From JANNRR01 sp031401675 (GTDB lineage: Bacteria; Pseudomonadota; Alphaproteobacteria; Rhodobacterales; Rhodobacteraceae): a DNA stretch of 22,532 nucleotides. Within the stretch, counting starts at the first letter, position 1. Every line of letters begins with the position of its first letter. The notes under the pieces were generated by a model that was not told the DNA's origin, did no database searches, and saw only the letters and a list, made by a program, of their open reading frames with translations. The stretch lies in NCBI GenBank assembly GCA_031401675.1, contig JANNRR010000018.1, positions 1 to 22,532 of the forward strand, given 5' to 3'. This document shows, piece by piece, positions 1 to 8,728 of the stretch. The position numbers and the translations under genes were made by a program.

Positions 1-494
1 CCCGAGGCATAGAGGACCGGGAAATCAAGCTGATCGTCGTCGGCGCCAAGGTTGGCGAACAGGTCGAACACCTCGTTCAGCGCGCGGTCGGGTTCGGCGT
101 CGTGCTTGTCAACCTTGTTCAGCACCACGATCGGGCGCAGACCAAGCGCCAGTGCCTTCGACGTCACGAATTTGGTTTGCGGCATCGGGCCTTCGGCGGC
201 ATCGACCAGCAGCACCACGCCATCGACCATGCTGAGGATGCGTTCGACCTCGCCGCCGAAATCGGCGTGGCCGGGGGTGTCGACGATGTTGATGCGCAGG
301 CCGCCCCATTCCAGGCTGGTGCATTTGGCCAGAATGGTGATGCCACGTTCGCGTTCGATATCGTTGCTGTCCATCGCGCGCTCGGCCACCGACTGGTTTT
401 CACGGAACGCGCCGGACTGCTTGAGCAATTCGTCCACAAGCGTGGTTTTGCCGTGGTCGACGTGCGCGATGATCGCGATATTGCGGAGGTCCAT
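1..494 (-). CDS. typA: Translational GTPase TypA/BipA, N-terminal part (cut by window edge)
   Basis: This is the first 164 codons of a ribosome-associated GTPase of the EF-G/LepA/BipA group, which acts in ribosome assembly and stress adaptation in the cytoplasm. The visible part is the GTP-binding domain. It has the G1 P-loop AHVDHGKTT at residues 10-18, the switch I segment ERERGITI at 48-54, the G3 motif DTPGHADF at 72-79 and the G4 motif NKVD at 126-129. The opening MDLRNIAIIAHVDHGKTTL is typical of TypA rather than of LepA or EF-G, and the ATG at 494-492 gives exactly this N-terminus. The C-terminal domains lie beyond the left edge. The gene lies downstream of icd on the same strand with a 106-base gap, and I saw no convincing promoter or terminator in that gap. 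The family assignment is secure. Confidence 0.93.
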   Translation of the reverse strand, partial: MDLRNIAIIAHVDHGKTTLVDELLKQSGAFRENQSVAERAMDSNDIERERGITILAKCTSLEWGGLRINIVDTPGHADFGGEVERILSMVDGVVLLVDAAEGPMPQTKFVTSKALALGLRPIVVLNKVDKHDAEPDRALNEVFDLFANLGADDDQLDFPVLYAS

Positions 495-600
495 TGTCAC
501 TGCCTTTATGCTGCGCCGCCGCGATAGCCCAAGGCCGGGCAAAAGGCCAGCAGCGATTGCGCCGCAGGCCTTGCAATGCAACCCCGCCTGGGCGGCGCCC

Positions 601-1815
601 CTAGCCCGGCAGGGCCGTGTTCAGGTTTTCCGCGACCTTTTCCAGGAAGCCTTCGGTGGTCAGCCATTTCTGGTCCGGACCGACCAGCAGCGCCAGATCC
701 TTGGTCATGTCGCCGGCTTCGACCGTGGCCACCGTGGTCTTTTCCAGCGCTTCGGCGAAGTTCAGCAGGGCGGCGTTGTTATCCAGCTTGGCGCGGTGGC
801 GCAGGCCGCCGGTCCAGGCGTAGATCGACGCGACCGAGTTGGTCGAGGTCGCCTGCCCCTTCTGGTGCTGGCGGTAGTGGCGGGTGACAGTGCCGTGCGC
901 CGCCTCGGCCTCGACGATCTTGCCATCGGGGGTCAAGAGGACCGAGGTCATCAGGCCGAGGCTGCCGAAGCCCTGCGCCACCAGGTCGGACTGCACGTCG
1001 CCATCGTAGTTCTTGCAGGCCCAGACATAGCCGCCCGACCATTTCATCGAGCTGGCAACCATGTCGTCGATCAGCCGGTGTTCGTAGGTGATGGCGGCCT
1101 TCTTGTAAGCGGCCTCGAACTCTTCCTCATAGACTTTCTGGAACAGGTCCTTGAAGCGGCCGTCATAGGCTTTCAGGATGGTGTTCTTGGTCGAAAGGTA
1201 GACCGGCCAGCCGAGGTTGAGGCCGTAGTTCAGCGAGGCGCGGGCGAAGTCGATGATGCTGTCGTCAAGGTTGTACATGCCCATGTAGACGCCGGCAGAG
1301 GGGGCGGAATAGACGTCGCGCTCGATCACGGTGCCGTCGTCGCCGGCGAATTTCATCGTCAGCTTGCCGGGACCGGGAAAGCGGAAATCGGTGGCACGGT
1401 ACTGGTCGCCGAAGGCGTGGCGGCCGACCACGATCGGTCGGGTCCAGCCGGGGACCAGACGGGGCACGTTACGGCAGATGATCGGCTGACGAAAGATCAC
1501 GCCGCCCAGGATGTTGCGGATGGTGCCGTTGGGCGACTTCCACATCTGCTTCAGCCCAAACTCCTCCACCCGCTGCTCGTCCGGGGTGATGGTGGCGCAT
1601 TTCACGCCGACGCCGTGGAGCTTGATGGCGTTGGCCGCATCGATGGTGATCTGGTCGTTGGTGCGATCGCGTTCCTCGATGCCGAGGTCGTAGTATTTCA
1701 GATCGATATCCAGGTAGGGCAGGATCAGCTTTTTCTTGATGAAATCCCAGATGATCCGGGTCATCTCGTCGCCATCCAGCTCGACAACCGGGTTTGCTAC
1801 CTTGATCTTGGTCAT
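601..1815 (-). CDS. icd: NADP-dependent isocitrate dehydrogenase, eukaryote-like homodimeric type
   Basis: The 404-residue enzyme oxidatively decarboxylates isocitrate to 2-oxoglutarate in the TCA cycle, producing NADPH. It matches the type II (mitochondrial/cytosolic-like) IDH family in length and motifs. These are VELDGDEMTR at residues 11-20, the substrate loop SPNGTIRN around 94-101, substrate arginines at 100, 109 and 132, YLSTKNTILK with the catalytic lysine 210, metal-binding aspartates near 250 and 271-273, AQGFGSLGLMTSVL at 280-293 and the NADP-phosphate-binding stretch TRHYRQHQKG at 311-320. The reading frame is open for 38 more codons upstream. I chose the ATG at 1815 because the known N-terminus begins there and AGAGGA stands just before it. 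A possible -10 (TATAGG, minus strand, 1861-1856) lies upstream without a good -35. It is probably a stand-alone transcription unit. Confidence 0.95.
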   Translation of the reverse strand: MTKIKVANPVVELDGDEMTRIIWDFIKKKLILPYLDIDLKYYDLGIEERDRTNDQITIDAANAIKLHGVGVKCATITPDEQRVEEFGLKQMWKSPNGTIRNILGGVIFRQPIICRNVPRLVPGWTRPIVVGRHAFGDQYRATDFRFPGPGKLTMKFAGDDGTVIERDVYSAPSAGVYMGMYNLDDSIIDFARASLNYGLNLGWPVYLSTKNTILKAYDGRFKDLFQKVYEEEFEAAYKKAAITYEHRLIDDMVASSMKWSGGYVWACKNYDGDVQSDLVAQGFGSLGLMTSVLLTPDGKIVEAEAAHGTVTRHYRQHQKGQATSTNSVASIYAWTGGLRHRAKLDNNAALLNFAEALEKTTVATVEAGDMTKDLALLVGPDQKWLTTEGFLEKVAENLNTALPG

Positions 1816-1926
1816 GGGATCCTCTGGATTTGATATCTGGATTCGGGGTGCAGAGCCTATAGCGCGGTTTCGGCCACGAGAGAAGTCGGCATGCGGTCGT
1901 ATACCGCGACGCCGGTGCCGCGAGCC

Positions 1927-1950
1927 CAAGAGTTTTCAGAAAAACTCTTG
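1927..1950. repeat. Inverted repeat A of a tandem pair (possible terminator)
   Basis: A perfect 10-base inverted repeat, CAAGAGTTTT and AAAACTCTTG, is separated by four bases. It lies two bases from a second perfect inverted repeat (1953-1974), just beyond the stop of the small gene at 2002-2235. It may act as a terminator for the minus-strand hydrolase/small-gene unit or be a copy of a dispersed intergenic repeat. The structure is seen directly and the function is inferred. Confidence 0.6.
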
Positions 1951-1952
1951 AG

Positions 1953-1974
1953 AAAATCCTTGGTCAAGGATTTT
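1953..1974. terminator. Inverted repeat B, probable terminator of the minus-strand unit
   Basis: AAAATCCTTG and CAAGGATTTT form a perfect 10-base inverted repeat around GT. Read on the minus strand, the stem ends in a short T run, 28 bases after the stop codon of the gene at 2002-2235. This fits a weak intrinsic terminator. Both flanks carry A/T runs, so it could work in either direction. I recall similar AAATCCTTG-type palindromes as common in intergenic DNA of Rhodobacteraceae, but this needs a search. Confidence 0.5.
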
Positions 1975-2001
1975 GGCAGCGGCCCGGCCCGGATCGCCTT
2001 T

Positions 2002-2235
2002 TCAGCCCGGCCGGTTCGCCTTTGCCATCGCCGCCAGCCGTTCTTCCAGAAACTTGCGGCCCCGGCGTTCAGCCAGCCGGATCCGCATTGCTGTCACAAA
2101 GGCTTCCTGCGTGGTTGGCGAGGTGATGCCGATTTCCTTGGCCACCTCTTCCCAGAGCTTCTCATGGCCGGTTGCTTCCATCGCCTCGATCACATCATGC
2201 GCCAGGGCGTCAGCCAGTTCCTCTCTTGTACTCAT
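2002..2235 (-). CDS. Small conserved-looking protein of unknown function (77 aa)
   Basis: I do not recognise a named family. The 77-residue product is charged and predicted helical, with no signal peptide, membrane segment or cysteine. It starts MSTREELADALAHDVIEAMEA and ends in a basic tail rich in Arg and Lys (RIRLAERRGRKFLEER). The gene lies 9 bases after the hydrolase gene on the same strand. Its ribosome-binding site (TGAGGG) overlaps the hydrolase stop codon, so the two are probably translationally coupled. The even codon usage, good Shine-Dalgarno site and placement argue that it is real. A cytosolic accessory role is possible, but nothing in the sequence shows one. Confidence 0.7.
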   Translation of the reverse strand: MSTREELADALAHDVIEAMEATGHEKLWEEVAKEIGITSPTTQEAFVTAMRIRLAERRGRKFLEERLAAMAKANRPG

Positions 2236-2244
2236 CGTCTGCCC

Positions 2245-2898
2245 TCACCGGGTGCCTTCGGTCAACCGCCGCCGGACGTAGCTGGTGACCGAGGCGATCA
2301 TCGGCTCCATATGCGGCTCTTCAAAGAAATGCCCGGCGCCCTCGACCTGTTCGTGGGTGATGGTGATACCCTTCTGCTCGTGCAGCTTGTTGACCAGACT
2401 GACGGTATCTTTTGGCGGGGCGACCCGGTCGGCGAGACCGTTGATCACCAGACCCGAGGCCGGGCAGGGGGCGAGGAACGAGAAATCATAGAGATTGGCG
2501 GGCGGCGACACCGAAATGAAGCCGGTGATTTCCGGGCGGCGCATCAGAAGCTGCATGCCGATCCAGGCCCCGAAGGAAAAGCCCGCAACCCAGCAATGTT
2601 TGGAGTTCTGGTTCATCGACTGCAGATAGTCGAGCGCACTTGCAGCGTCGCTGAGTTCGCCGATGCCCTGATCATATTCGCCCTGACTGCGCCCGACGCC
2701 GCGAAAATTGAAGCGCAACACGGTGAAGCCCATGTTGTAGAAGGCGTAGTGCAGGTTGTAGACCACCTTGTTGTTCATGGTGCCGCCGAACTGCGGATGC
2801 GGATGCAGGATGATCGCGATCGGCGCGTCTTTTTCCTTTTGCGGATGGTAGCGGCCTTCTAGCCGGCCTTCCGGCCCCGGAAAAATCACCTCGGGCAT
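2245..2898 (-). CDS. Alpha/beta hydrolase, COG2945-like
   Basis: The 217-residue protein is a cytosolic alpha/beta-fold hydrolase of the short dienelactone-hydrolase-like kind. The opening strand carries the motif HPHPQFGGTMNNKVV at residues 32-46. The nucleophile elbow is GFSFG with Ser108, the probable acid is Asp157 in GLADRV, and the catalytic His190 is in GAGHFF. LRFNFRGVGRSQGE at 61-74 is also characteristic. The frame is open 26 codons further upstream. I chose ATG 2898 because GCGAGG precedes it and the longer form would run into the promoter/operator region of iscR. The gene is divergent from the iscR-suf operon and shares its control region. The substrate is unknown, and esterase activity is only a family expectation. 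Confidence 0.85.
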   Translation of the reverse strand: MPEVIFPGPEGRLEGRYHPQKEKDAPIAIILHPHPQFGGTMNNKVVYNLHYAFYNMGFTVLRFNFRGVGRSQGEYDQGIGELSDAASALDYLQSMNQNSKHCWVAGFSFGAWIGMQLLMRRPEITGFISVSPPANLYDFSFLAPCPASGLVINGLADRVAPPKDTVSLVNKLHEQKGITITHEQVEGAGHFFEEPHMEPMIASVTSYVRRRLTEGTR

Positions 2899-2935
2899 TG
2901 CCTCGCCTGCTTTCCTGTAGGTCCAGCGGTTATTC

Positions 2936-2964
2936 TTGACGAAATCGCTCAGACAACCTAGAAT
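2936..2964 (+). promoter_or_regulatory. Sigma70-like promoter of the iscR-suf operon
   Basis: TTGACG (2936-2941) is followed after exactly 17 bases by TAGAAT (2959-2964), a good match to the housekeeping consensus. Transcription would begin near 2971, about 84 bases before the iscR ATG. The -10 box is the left half of the palindrome described separately. Confidence 0.65.
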
Positions 2965-2974
2965 CGTTCTAAAC
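2957..2974. promoter_or_regulatory. Palindromic operator, iron-control-element-like (Irr or IscR candidate)
   Basis: TAGAA (2959-2963), three bases, then TTCTA (2967-2971) form a perfect inverted repeat, with TTCTAAA on the right side. From memory, the Irr-bound ICE motif of alphaproteobacteria has the form TTTAGAA-N3-TTCTAAA, which this resembles in 12 of 14 arm positions. It covers the -10 box, a position where a bound protein would block transcription. A second inverted repeat, ACCGG-N6-CCGGT, follows at 2975-2990. Which regulator binds is inference. Confidence 0.5.
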
Positions 2975-3054
2975 ACCGGTCGATGCCGGTTTGGGGTGGA
3001 CGTGAGTTAAGCGTCCTTCTGCGTTGCGTCAATGTATTTGGCAGGGACAAGGCC

Positions 3055-3513
3055 ATGAAACTGTCAACAAAAGGGCGTTATGCCATGGTGGCACTTGCCG
3101 ATCTGGCGGCGGCCAAGGCCGATGCGCTGGTTTCATTGGCAGGGATTGCGCACCGTCAGGACCTGTCGCTGCCCTACCTGGAGCAGTTGTTCGTGAAACT
3201 GCGGCGGGCGGGACTGGTCGTCTCGGTGCGCGGACCCGGCGGCGGCTACCGGCTGGCAAGGTCGCCCGCCCAAATTCGGATTTCGCAGATACTGGAGGCA
3301 GTGGACGAGACAGTGTCGGCGCTGCATCAGGGGGCCGGTGCGTCGGGCGGGCTGTCCGGCACCCGTGCGCAGTCGATGACCAACCGGTTATGGGAAAGCC
3401 TGTCGGCGCATGTCTATGTGTTCCTGCATCAGACCCGGCTGAGTGACGTGGTCGGCAATGACCTGATCCCCTGCCCGGCGGTGCCGTCGTTGCTGCATGT
3501 GGTGGATGAATGA
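3055..3513 (+). CDS. iscR: Rrf2-family regulator IscR, lacking the canonical cluster cysteines
   Basis: This 152-residue Rrf2-type winged-helix regulator heads the Fe-S operon and probably controls it. The N-terminus MKLSTKGRYAMVALADLA, the recognition region SLPYLEQLFVKLRRAGLV (38-55) and the wing VRGPGGGYRLAR (58-69) are hallmark IscR/Rrf2 features. In E. coli IscR the cluster is held by three cysteines and a histidine in the segment CQGRGGCQGG...CLTH. Here that segment reads HQGAGASGG...SMTN (91-110), so all four ligands are replaced. The only cysteine in the protein is Cys140 near the C-terminus. A single-cysteine IscR of this sort has been described for Rhodobacter sphaeroides as an iron-responsive repressor of the isc-suf genes. 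ATG 3055 was chosen over the open frame upstream because it gives the family N-terminus. Confidence 0.92.
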   Translation: MKLSTKGRYAMVALADLAAAKADALVSLAGIAHRQDLSLPYLEQLFVKLRRAGLVVSVRGPGGGYRLARSPAQIRISQILEAVDETVSALHQGAGASGGLSGTRAQSMTNRLWESLSAHVYVFLHQTRLSDVVGNDLIPCPAVPSLLHVVDE

Positions 3514-3547
3514 GCGGGCACGGTTGTGAATGTCGGCCTGACGGGGC

Positions 3548-3583
3548 GCGGGCGGGCGCCTCCGGCGGGGATATTTGTGCCGG
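3548..3583. repeat. Possible dispersed intergenic repeat fragment
   Basis: The gap between iscR and the desulfurase gene holds a GC-rich segment followed by GGGGATATTTGTGCCGG. It resembles short repeats of the form CCTCCGGCGGGGATATTT that I recall being frequent between genes in Rhodobacteraceae. Only one copy is seen in this window, so the call rests on recollection. Confidence 0.3.
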
Positions 3584-3604
3584 ACTGAACGCGGGGGGTC
3601 GGGA

Positions 3605-4699
3605 ATGACGGCGCGGGTCTATCTGGACCACAATGCGACCGCGCCTTTGCGGATCGAGGCGCGTTCGGCAATGCTGGCGGCGATGGCGGTGGCGGGCAAC
3701 CCGTCGTCGATCCACGCCGAGGGCCGGGCGGCACGGGCGGTGGTGGAACGGGCACGGGGCCAGGTGGCGGCAGCGATCGGATGCGCGCCGGACGCGGTGA
3801 TCTTTACCAGCGGCGCGACCGAGGCGGCGTCGGTGCTGGCCGGGGGTGGCGCTGGCCGGCCGCCGGGGACTTGTGTGCTGGTGCAGGAGACGGCGCATGA
3901 CGCGCTGTGGTCGCATCTGGACCTGTGCGGGCTGGGCGAACGGCTGCAGGGGCCGGGTCACACGCTGGCGATGGGTCTGGCCAACGGCGAGACCGGCATA
4001 GTGACGGAGCCGCCCGCGAAAGTCGAGGGGCAGTGGCCTTATGGCGCGGCGCGGGCCGACTGGTTGCTGCTGGATGTGACGCAGGCGTTGGGTCGGCTGC
4101 CGTTCGCGTTTTCCTGGAGCGGGGCGGATTTCGCCGTGCTGTCGGCGCACAAGCTGGGCGGGCCCAAGGGCGTGGGCGCGCTGATCGTGCGTGGCGGGCT
4201 GGAGATCGCGCCGCTGTTGACCGGTGGCGGTCAGGAAATGGGGCGGCGGGCCGGGACCGAGAACGTGGTCGGCATCGCCGGCTTCGGGGCGGCGGCGGCA
4301 GCGGCGGCCCGTGACCTGGCCGATGGGATCTGGGACAGTGTGGCGGCGTGCCGCGACGCGCTGGAGGCAGCCATCCGTGCCGAAGCGCCGGATACGGTGA
4401 TTGTGGGCGAAGCGGGGGCGCGGTTGCCGAACACCAGTTGCCTGCTGACACCCGGCTGGAAGGGCGAGACCCAGGTGATGCAGATGGACCTGGCCGGGTT
4501 TGCCATCTCGGCCGGGGCGGCCTGTTCATCCGGCAAGGTGCGGCAAAGCCGGGTCTTGCGTGCCATGGGGTTTGATGATCTGGCGGCGGCGTCGGCGATC
4601 CGGGTGTCGTTGGGCCCCGAGACGACGCGGGATGAGGTCTTGCGCTTTGCCGGCGTCTGGCTGGCGCAGCACCGCCGGTTCCAGGCACGCGCAGCATGA
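3605..4699 (+). CDS. Cysteine desulfurase, NifS/IscS-type (class V aminotransferase fold)
   Basis: This 364-residue PLP enzyme is expected to take sulfur from L-cysteine, leaving alanine, to feed the SufBCD scaffold. It belongs to the group I (NifS/IscS) desulfurases. It shows YLDHNATAPLR at residues 6-16, SGATEA at 69-74, His98, NGETGIV at 127-133, the PLP-interacting Asp157 and Gln160, and the PLP Schiff-base lysine Lys183 in SAHKLGGPKG. The catalytic Cys307 is in the loop GAACSSGKVRQS, and the long group I-type active-site loop is kept. The usual VDAVQ reads LDVTQ and the usual EHHAV/EHKAV reads AHDAL, so it is a divergent member. The open frame begins ten codons upstream, but ATG 3605 gives the family N-terminus. 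The gene is second in the operon, and a separate SufS is encoded at its end. Confidence 0.88.
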   Translation: MTARVYLDHNATAPLRIEARSAMLAAMAVAGNPSSIHAEGRAARAVVERARGQVAAAIGCAPDAVIFTSGATEAASVLAGGGAGRPPGTCVLVQETAHDALWSHLDLCGLGERLQGPGHTLAMGLANGETGIVTEPPAKVEGQWPYGAARADWLLLDVTQALGRLPFAFSWSGADFAVLSAHKLGGPKGVGALIVRGGLEIAPLLTGGGQEMGRRAGTENVVGIAGFGAAAAAAARDLADGIWDSVAACRDALEAAIRAEAPDTVIVGEAGARLPNTSCLLTPGWKGETQVMQMDLAGFAISAGAACSSGKVRQSRVLRAMGFDDLAAASAIRVSLGPETTRDEVLRFAGVWLAQHRRFQARAA

Positions 4700-4741
4700 G
4701 GAATGCAGGGTAAGGCCCTGAAAACAGGTTGGGAACGGATC

Positions 4742-6273
<1,532 letters not shown>

Positions 6274-6277
<4 letters not shown>

Positions 6278-7146
6278 ACAAACCGGAAAAGCCTGCAAGG
6301 GCCCGGTCCGGGCGCAGCAACAAGGACGTACTGACGGCCCCGGTGCCAGTTCCGCCTGTGCCAGCCGTGCCGGAACCTGCGGCAGGGCCGGCCGCAGCGA
6401 CATCGCCCAACGCTTCCGCCGATCCTCTGGCGCGTCGGCGCAAGCGGCGCGGCGTCTACATCTCGCCTGTGGCTCGGATCGTGCGGGCGACCGTGCATGG
6501 GCAACCCGTTCATTTCACGGTGGTAAACGCCCGCGACGAAATTCAGAAACACCATCTGCAGGGCGTGTTCTACGAGCCAGAAGAGCTGGCGATCATCGCG
6601 CGGCATCTGCCGATCGGCGGGTCGTTCTGTGATATCGGGGCCAACATCGGCAACCATTCGCTGTACGTGGCGAAGTTTCTGCATGCGGCGCGGATCGTAA
6701 TGTTCGAGCCTAACCCGGCAGCGATTGCCATTCTCGACAGCAACATCTTTCTGAACGGCATCCACGGCGCCTGCGACCGGCAATATCTGGGGATCGGGCT
6801 GTCGGATCAGGCGGCGGCGGCGGCGTCGATGCGGGTGCCGAAGCAGAATCTGGGCGGCAGCCGGGTGGTCGAAGGGGCGGGCAACATCAGGCTGGAGACT
6901 GCCGACACCCTGCTGGCGGGACAGCGGTTCGACCTGATCAAGATCGATGTCGAAGGCATGGAGTTGCGGGTACTGGCGGGCATGAAACGGCTGGTCGCCG
7001 AGACGCGCCCGCTGATCTTCATCGAGGTTGATCAGGAAAATCAGGCGGGGTTCGAGGTCTGGTTGCGGGAAGTCGATTACCGGGTGATCGAGCAGTTTCA
7101 GCGTTATGCCCGCAACAGCAACTACCTGATCGGGCATCGCCCATGA
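6274..7146 (+). CDS. FkbM-family SAM-dependent methyltransferase
   Basis: This is a 290-residue class I methyltransferase of the FkbM type; such enzymes usually O-methylate sugars, polyketides or other small molecules. Residues 21-50 are a low-complexity Pro/Ala-rich linker, followed by a basic stretch LARRRKRR (52-59). The Rossmann core shows motif I SFCDIGANIGNHSL (117-130), the acidic SAM-ribose strand VMFEPNP (142-148), and the FkbM signature IKIDVEGMELRVLAGM (222-237) followed by FIEVDQ (249-254). Its ATG overlaps the sufB stop by 4 bases, and its own stop overlaps the next ATG in the same way. It is therefore part of the suf operon, although no FkbM protein is known to me to act in Fe-S assembly. 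The substrate is unknown; a partner role with the following GT-like protein is plausible. Confidence 0.85.
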
Positions 7147-8084
7147 GAGTGCTGGCCGCCATTCGCACCCACCGCTGGACCGCCGAGGAGGAGCGCCTGC
7201 TGGCGACCCTGCGCGGCGTGTTCGGGGGGAATGTGGCGGTTGCCTTTCAGAACCGGCCGGAGGGGTTGCAGCCGCCGGTCGATGTCGTCGATATCGGTGC
7301 CGACTGGCCGCACCGCAACCGTCTGCGCGCCGTGCCGGACTGGGGCTGGCGGTGCGGCGATTATTTCTACTATGCGCTGCGGCTGGCGCGACCGGAATAT
7401 GATCATTACTGGCTGATCGAACCGGATGTTCTGTTCACCGGTGACGCGGCGGCGTTCTTTGAGCAATTCGATGCGGTTCCGGTCGATTTGCTGGGAAAGA
7501 ACATCGAGGAAATCAGGGCATCGATTCCCTTTACCCGCGGCTTGCCGGGAATGCGGCACATGCGGTCCATCTTCTGCCTGACCCGGATGTCCGGGCGGGC
7601 AATCGACCGGCTTTTGCCACTGCGTCAGGCCTATGGTCGCAGAAAGATCGGCCCGCATCTGTTTACGAATGACGAGATTTTCACGTTTTCGCATATCTGC
7701 GCCGACCCGGAAATGACCGTCGCCTCGATGCAGGACATTGCGCCGGGGTGGTTCGAACGCGGCCAGTTGGAGACCAATCCGGATATTCTGCTGGATACCT
7801 TGCAGGGTCGGGTTCAACCGGATGCGGTCTTTCATCCGGTGCGCGGGCGCGAAAGCTTCAAGGCGGCGGTTGCGAACCGGCTGGCCGGAAACGACGGGTT
7901 CCTGCGCAACATGCGCTGGTCGCTCGCCTCGCTTACAGACGGCGATCTGGAAGATATCGTGTCGCAGACCGCGGAGTCGCTGCGCCAGTCGTTGCTGGTC
8001 AACCGGCGCACCGGGCTGTTGACGGCACAGGCCGACGACACAGAGGATGCCGAGCCGCTGAACCGGGCTTCGCAGGGAAGCTGA
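7143..8084 (+). CDS. Putative GT-A-fold glycosyltransferase-like protein
   Basis: The 313-residue soluble protein has no signal peptide or membrane span, and I cannot place it in a named family. The segment DHYWLIEPDVLFTGD (87-101) has the look of the acidic metal/nucleotide-sugar motif of GT-A glycosyltransferases. An aromatic strand precedes it, and EPD stands where DXD is usual. WGWRCGDYFYYALR (67-80) just before it is also typical of proteins that bind a donor near this motif. The C-terminal 60 residues are acidic and look disordered. It lies between two methyltransferase-like genes, coupled to the first by an ATGA overlap and to the next with no gap. Transfer of a sugar to a glycan or small molecule is a guess from one motif and context; a non-catalytic role is possible. 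Confidence 0.6.
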   Translation: MRVLAAIRTHRWTAEEERLLATLRGVFGGNVAVAFQNRPEGLQPPVDVVDIGADWPHRNRLRAVPDWGWRCGDYFYYALRLARPEYDHYWLIEPDVLFTGDAAAFFEQFDAVPVDLLGKNIEEIRASIPFTRGLPGMRHMRSIFCLTRMSGRAIDRLLPLRQAYGRRKIGPHLFTNDEIFTFSHICADPEMTVASMQDIAPGWFERGQLETNPDILLDTLQGRVQPDAVFHPVRGRESFKAAVANRLAGNDGFLRNMRWSLASLTDGDLEDIVSQTAESLRQSLLVNRRTGLLTAQADDTEDAEPLNRASQGS

Positions 8085-8696
8085 GTGAAAATGGCCGTTG
8101 CCCCGTTTCCGGCGCAGGAGCGCCCTGTCATGACAATGCCCGCAGCCGAGGCGGCGGCATTGGCCAGTGCCTATGCCAAGGCGCGGGTGGTGCTGGAATA
8201 CGGCTCTGGCGGTTCGACGGTGCTGGCGGGCGAGGTGCCGGGCAAGGTGGTATTCTCGGTGGAAAGCGATCAGGCTTGGGCCAAGGCAATGACGGACTGG
8301 TTCATGGCCAATCCGCCGGTGTCGCCGGTGCATCTGCACTGGGTCGACATCGGACCGACCAAAGAATGGGGGGCACCGGCCACCGACAAGGGTTGGCGGC
8401 GGTATCATCATTACCCGTTAAGCATATGGGACCGTGCGGATTTTCGTCATCCTGACGTGGTTCTGATTGACGGGAGGTTCCGCCTGGCCTGTCTGCTGAC
8501 GGTGCTTTATCGGATCACGGAGCCGCTTGTGGTGCTGTTCGACGATTACCGCGATCGGGCTATCTATCACCGGATCGAGGAAATTGTGGCACCGTCGGCA
8601 ATGATCGGACGGATGGCGCGGTTCGAACTGGTGCCGAGGGCGTTCCCGGTTGCCGGAATGCAGCGGTTCATGGATGTTTTCACCCGGCCGAACTGA
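8085..8696 (+). CDS. Small class I methyltransferase-like protein (Rossmann fold)
   Basis: The 203-residue protein has a glycine-rich strand-loop VVLEYGSGGSTVLA (35-48), which resembles SAM motif I. An acidic strand end FSVESD (57-62) and an inner-sheet strand DVVLIDGRFR (124-133) follow, and VVLFDDYRD (149-157) comes later. This is the layout of a SAM-dependent methyltransferase, but the target residues are not recognisable and the activity is unproven. Translation may begin at GTG 8085, directly after the previous stop, or at ATG 8091. An AGGGAAG site at 8074-8080 suits the GTG slightly better, and the two differ by only two residues. The gene ends 32 bases before sufC, the last member of the three-gene cassette inside the suf operon. 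Confidence 0.65.
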   Translation: MKMAVAPFPAQERPVMTMPAAEAAALASAYAKARVVLEYGSGGSTVLAGEVPGKVVFSVESDQAWAKAMTDWFMANPPVSPVHLHWVDIGPTKEWGAPATDKGWRRYHHYPLSIWDRADFRHPDVVLIDGRFRLACLLTVLYRITEPLVVLFDDYRDRAIYHRIEEIVAPSAMIGRMARFELVPRAFPVAGMQRFMDVFTRPN

Positions 8697-8728
8697 TCGG
8701 GATTGTCTGGACGGGATAGCGAGGAAAA

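Noticed and set aside
495..600. Terminator hairpins between icd and typA
   Set aside because: Several short GC inverted repeats exist, but none has a long stem or a T-run, as is common by chance in GC-rich DNA.
52..1833. 593-codon plus-strand open frame across typA and icd
   Set aside because: It lies antisense to two well-recognised genes in GC-rich DNA, has low-complexity composition and no family resemblance; it is a shadow frame.
3029..4150. 373-codon minus-strand open frame opposite iscR and the desulfurase gene
   Set aside because: Arg/Pro/His-rich translation without domains; both genes on the other strand are certain.
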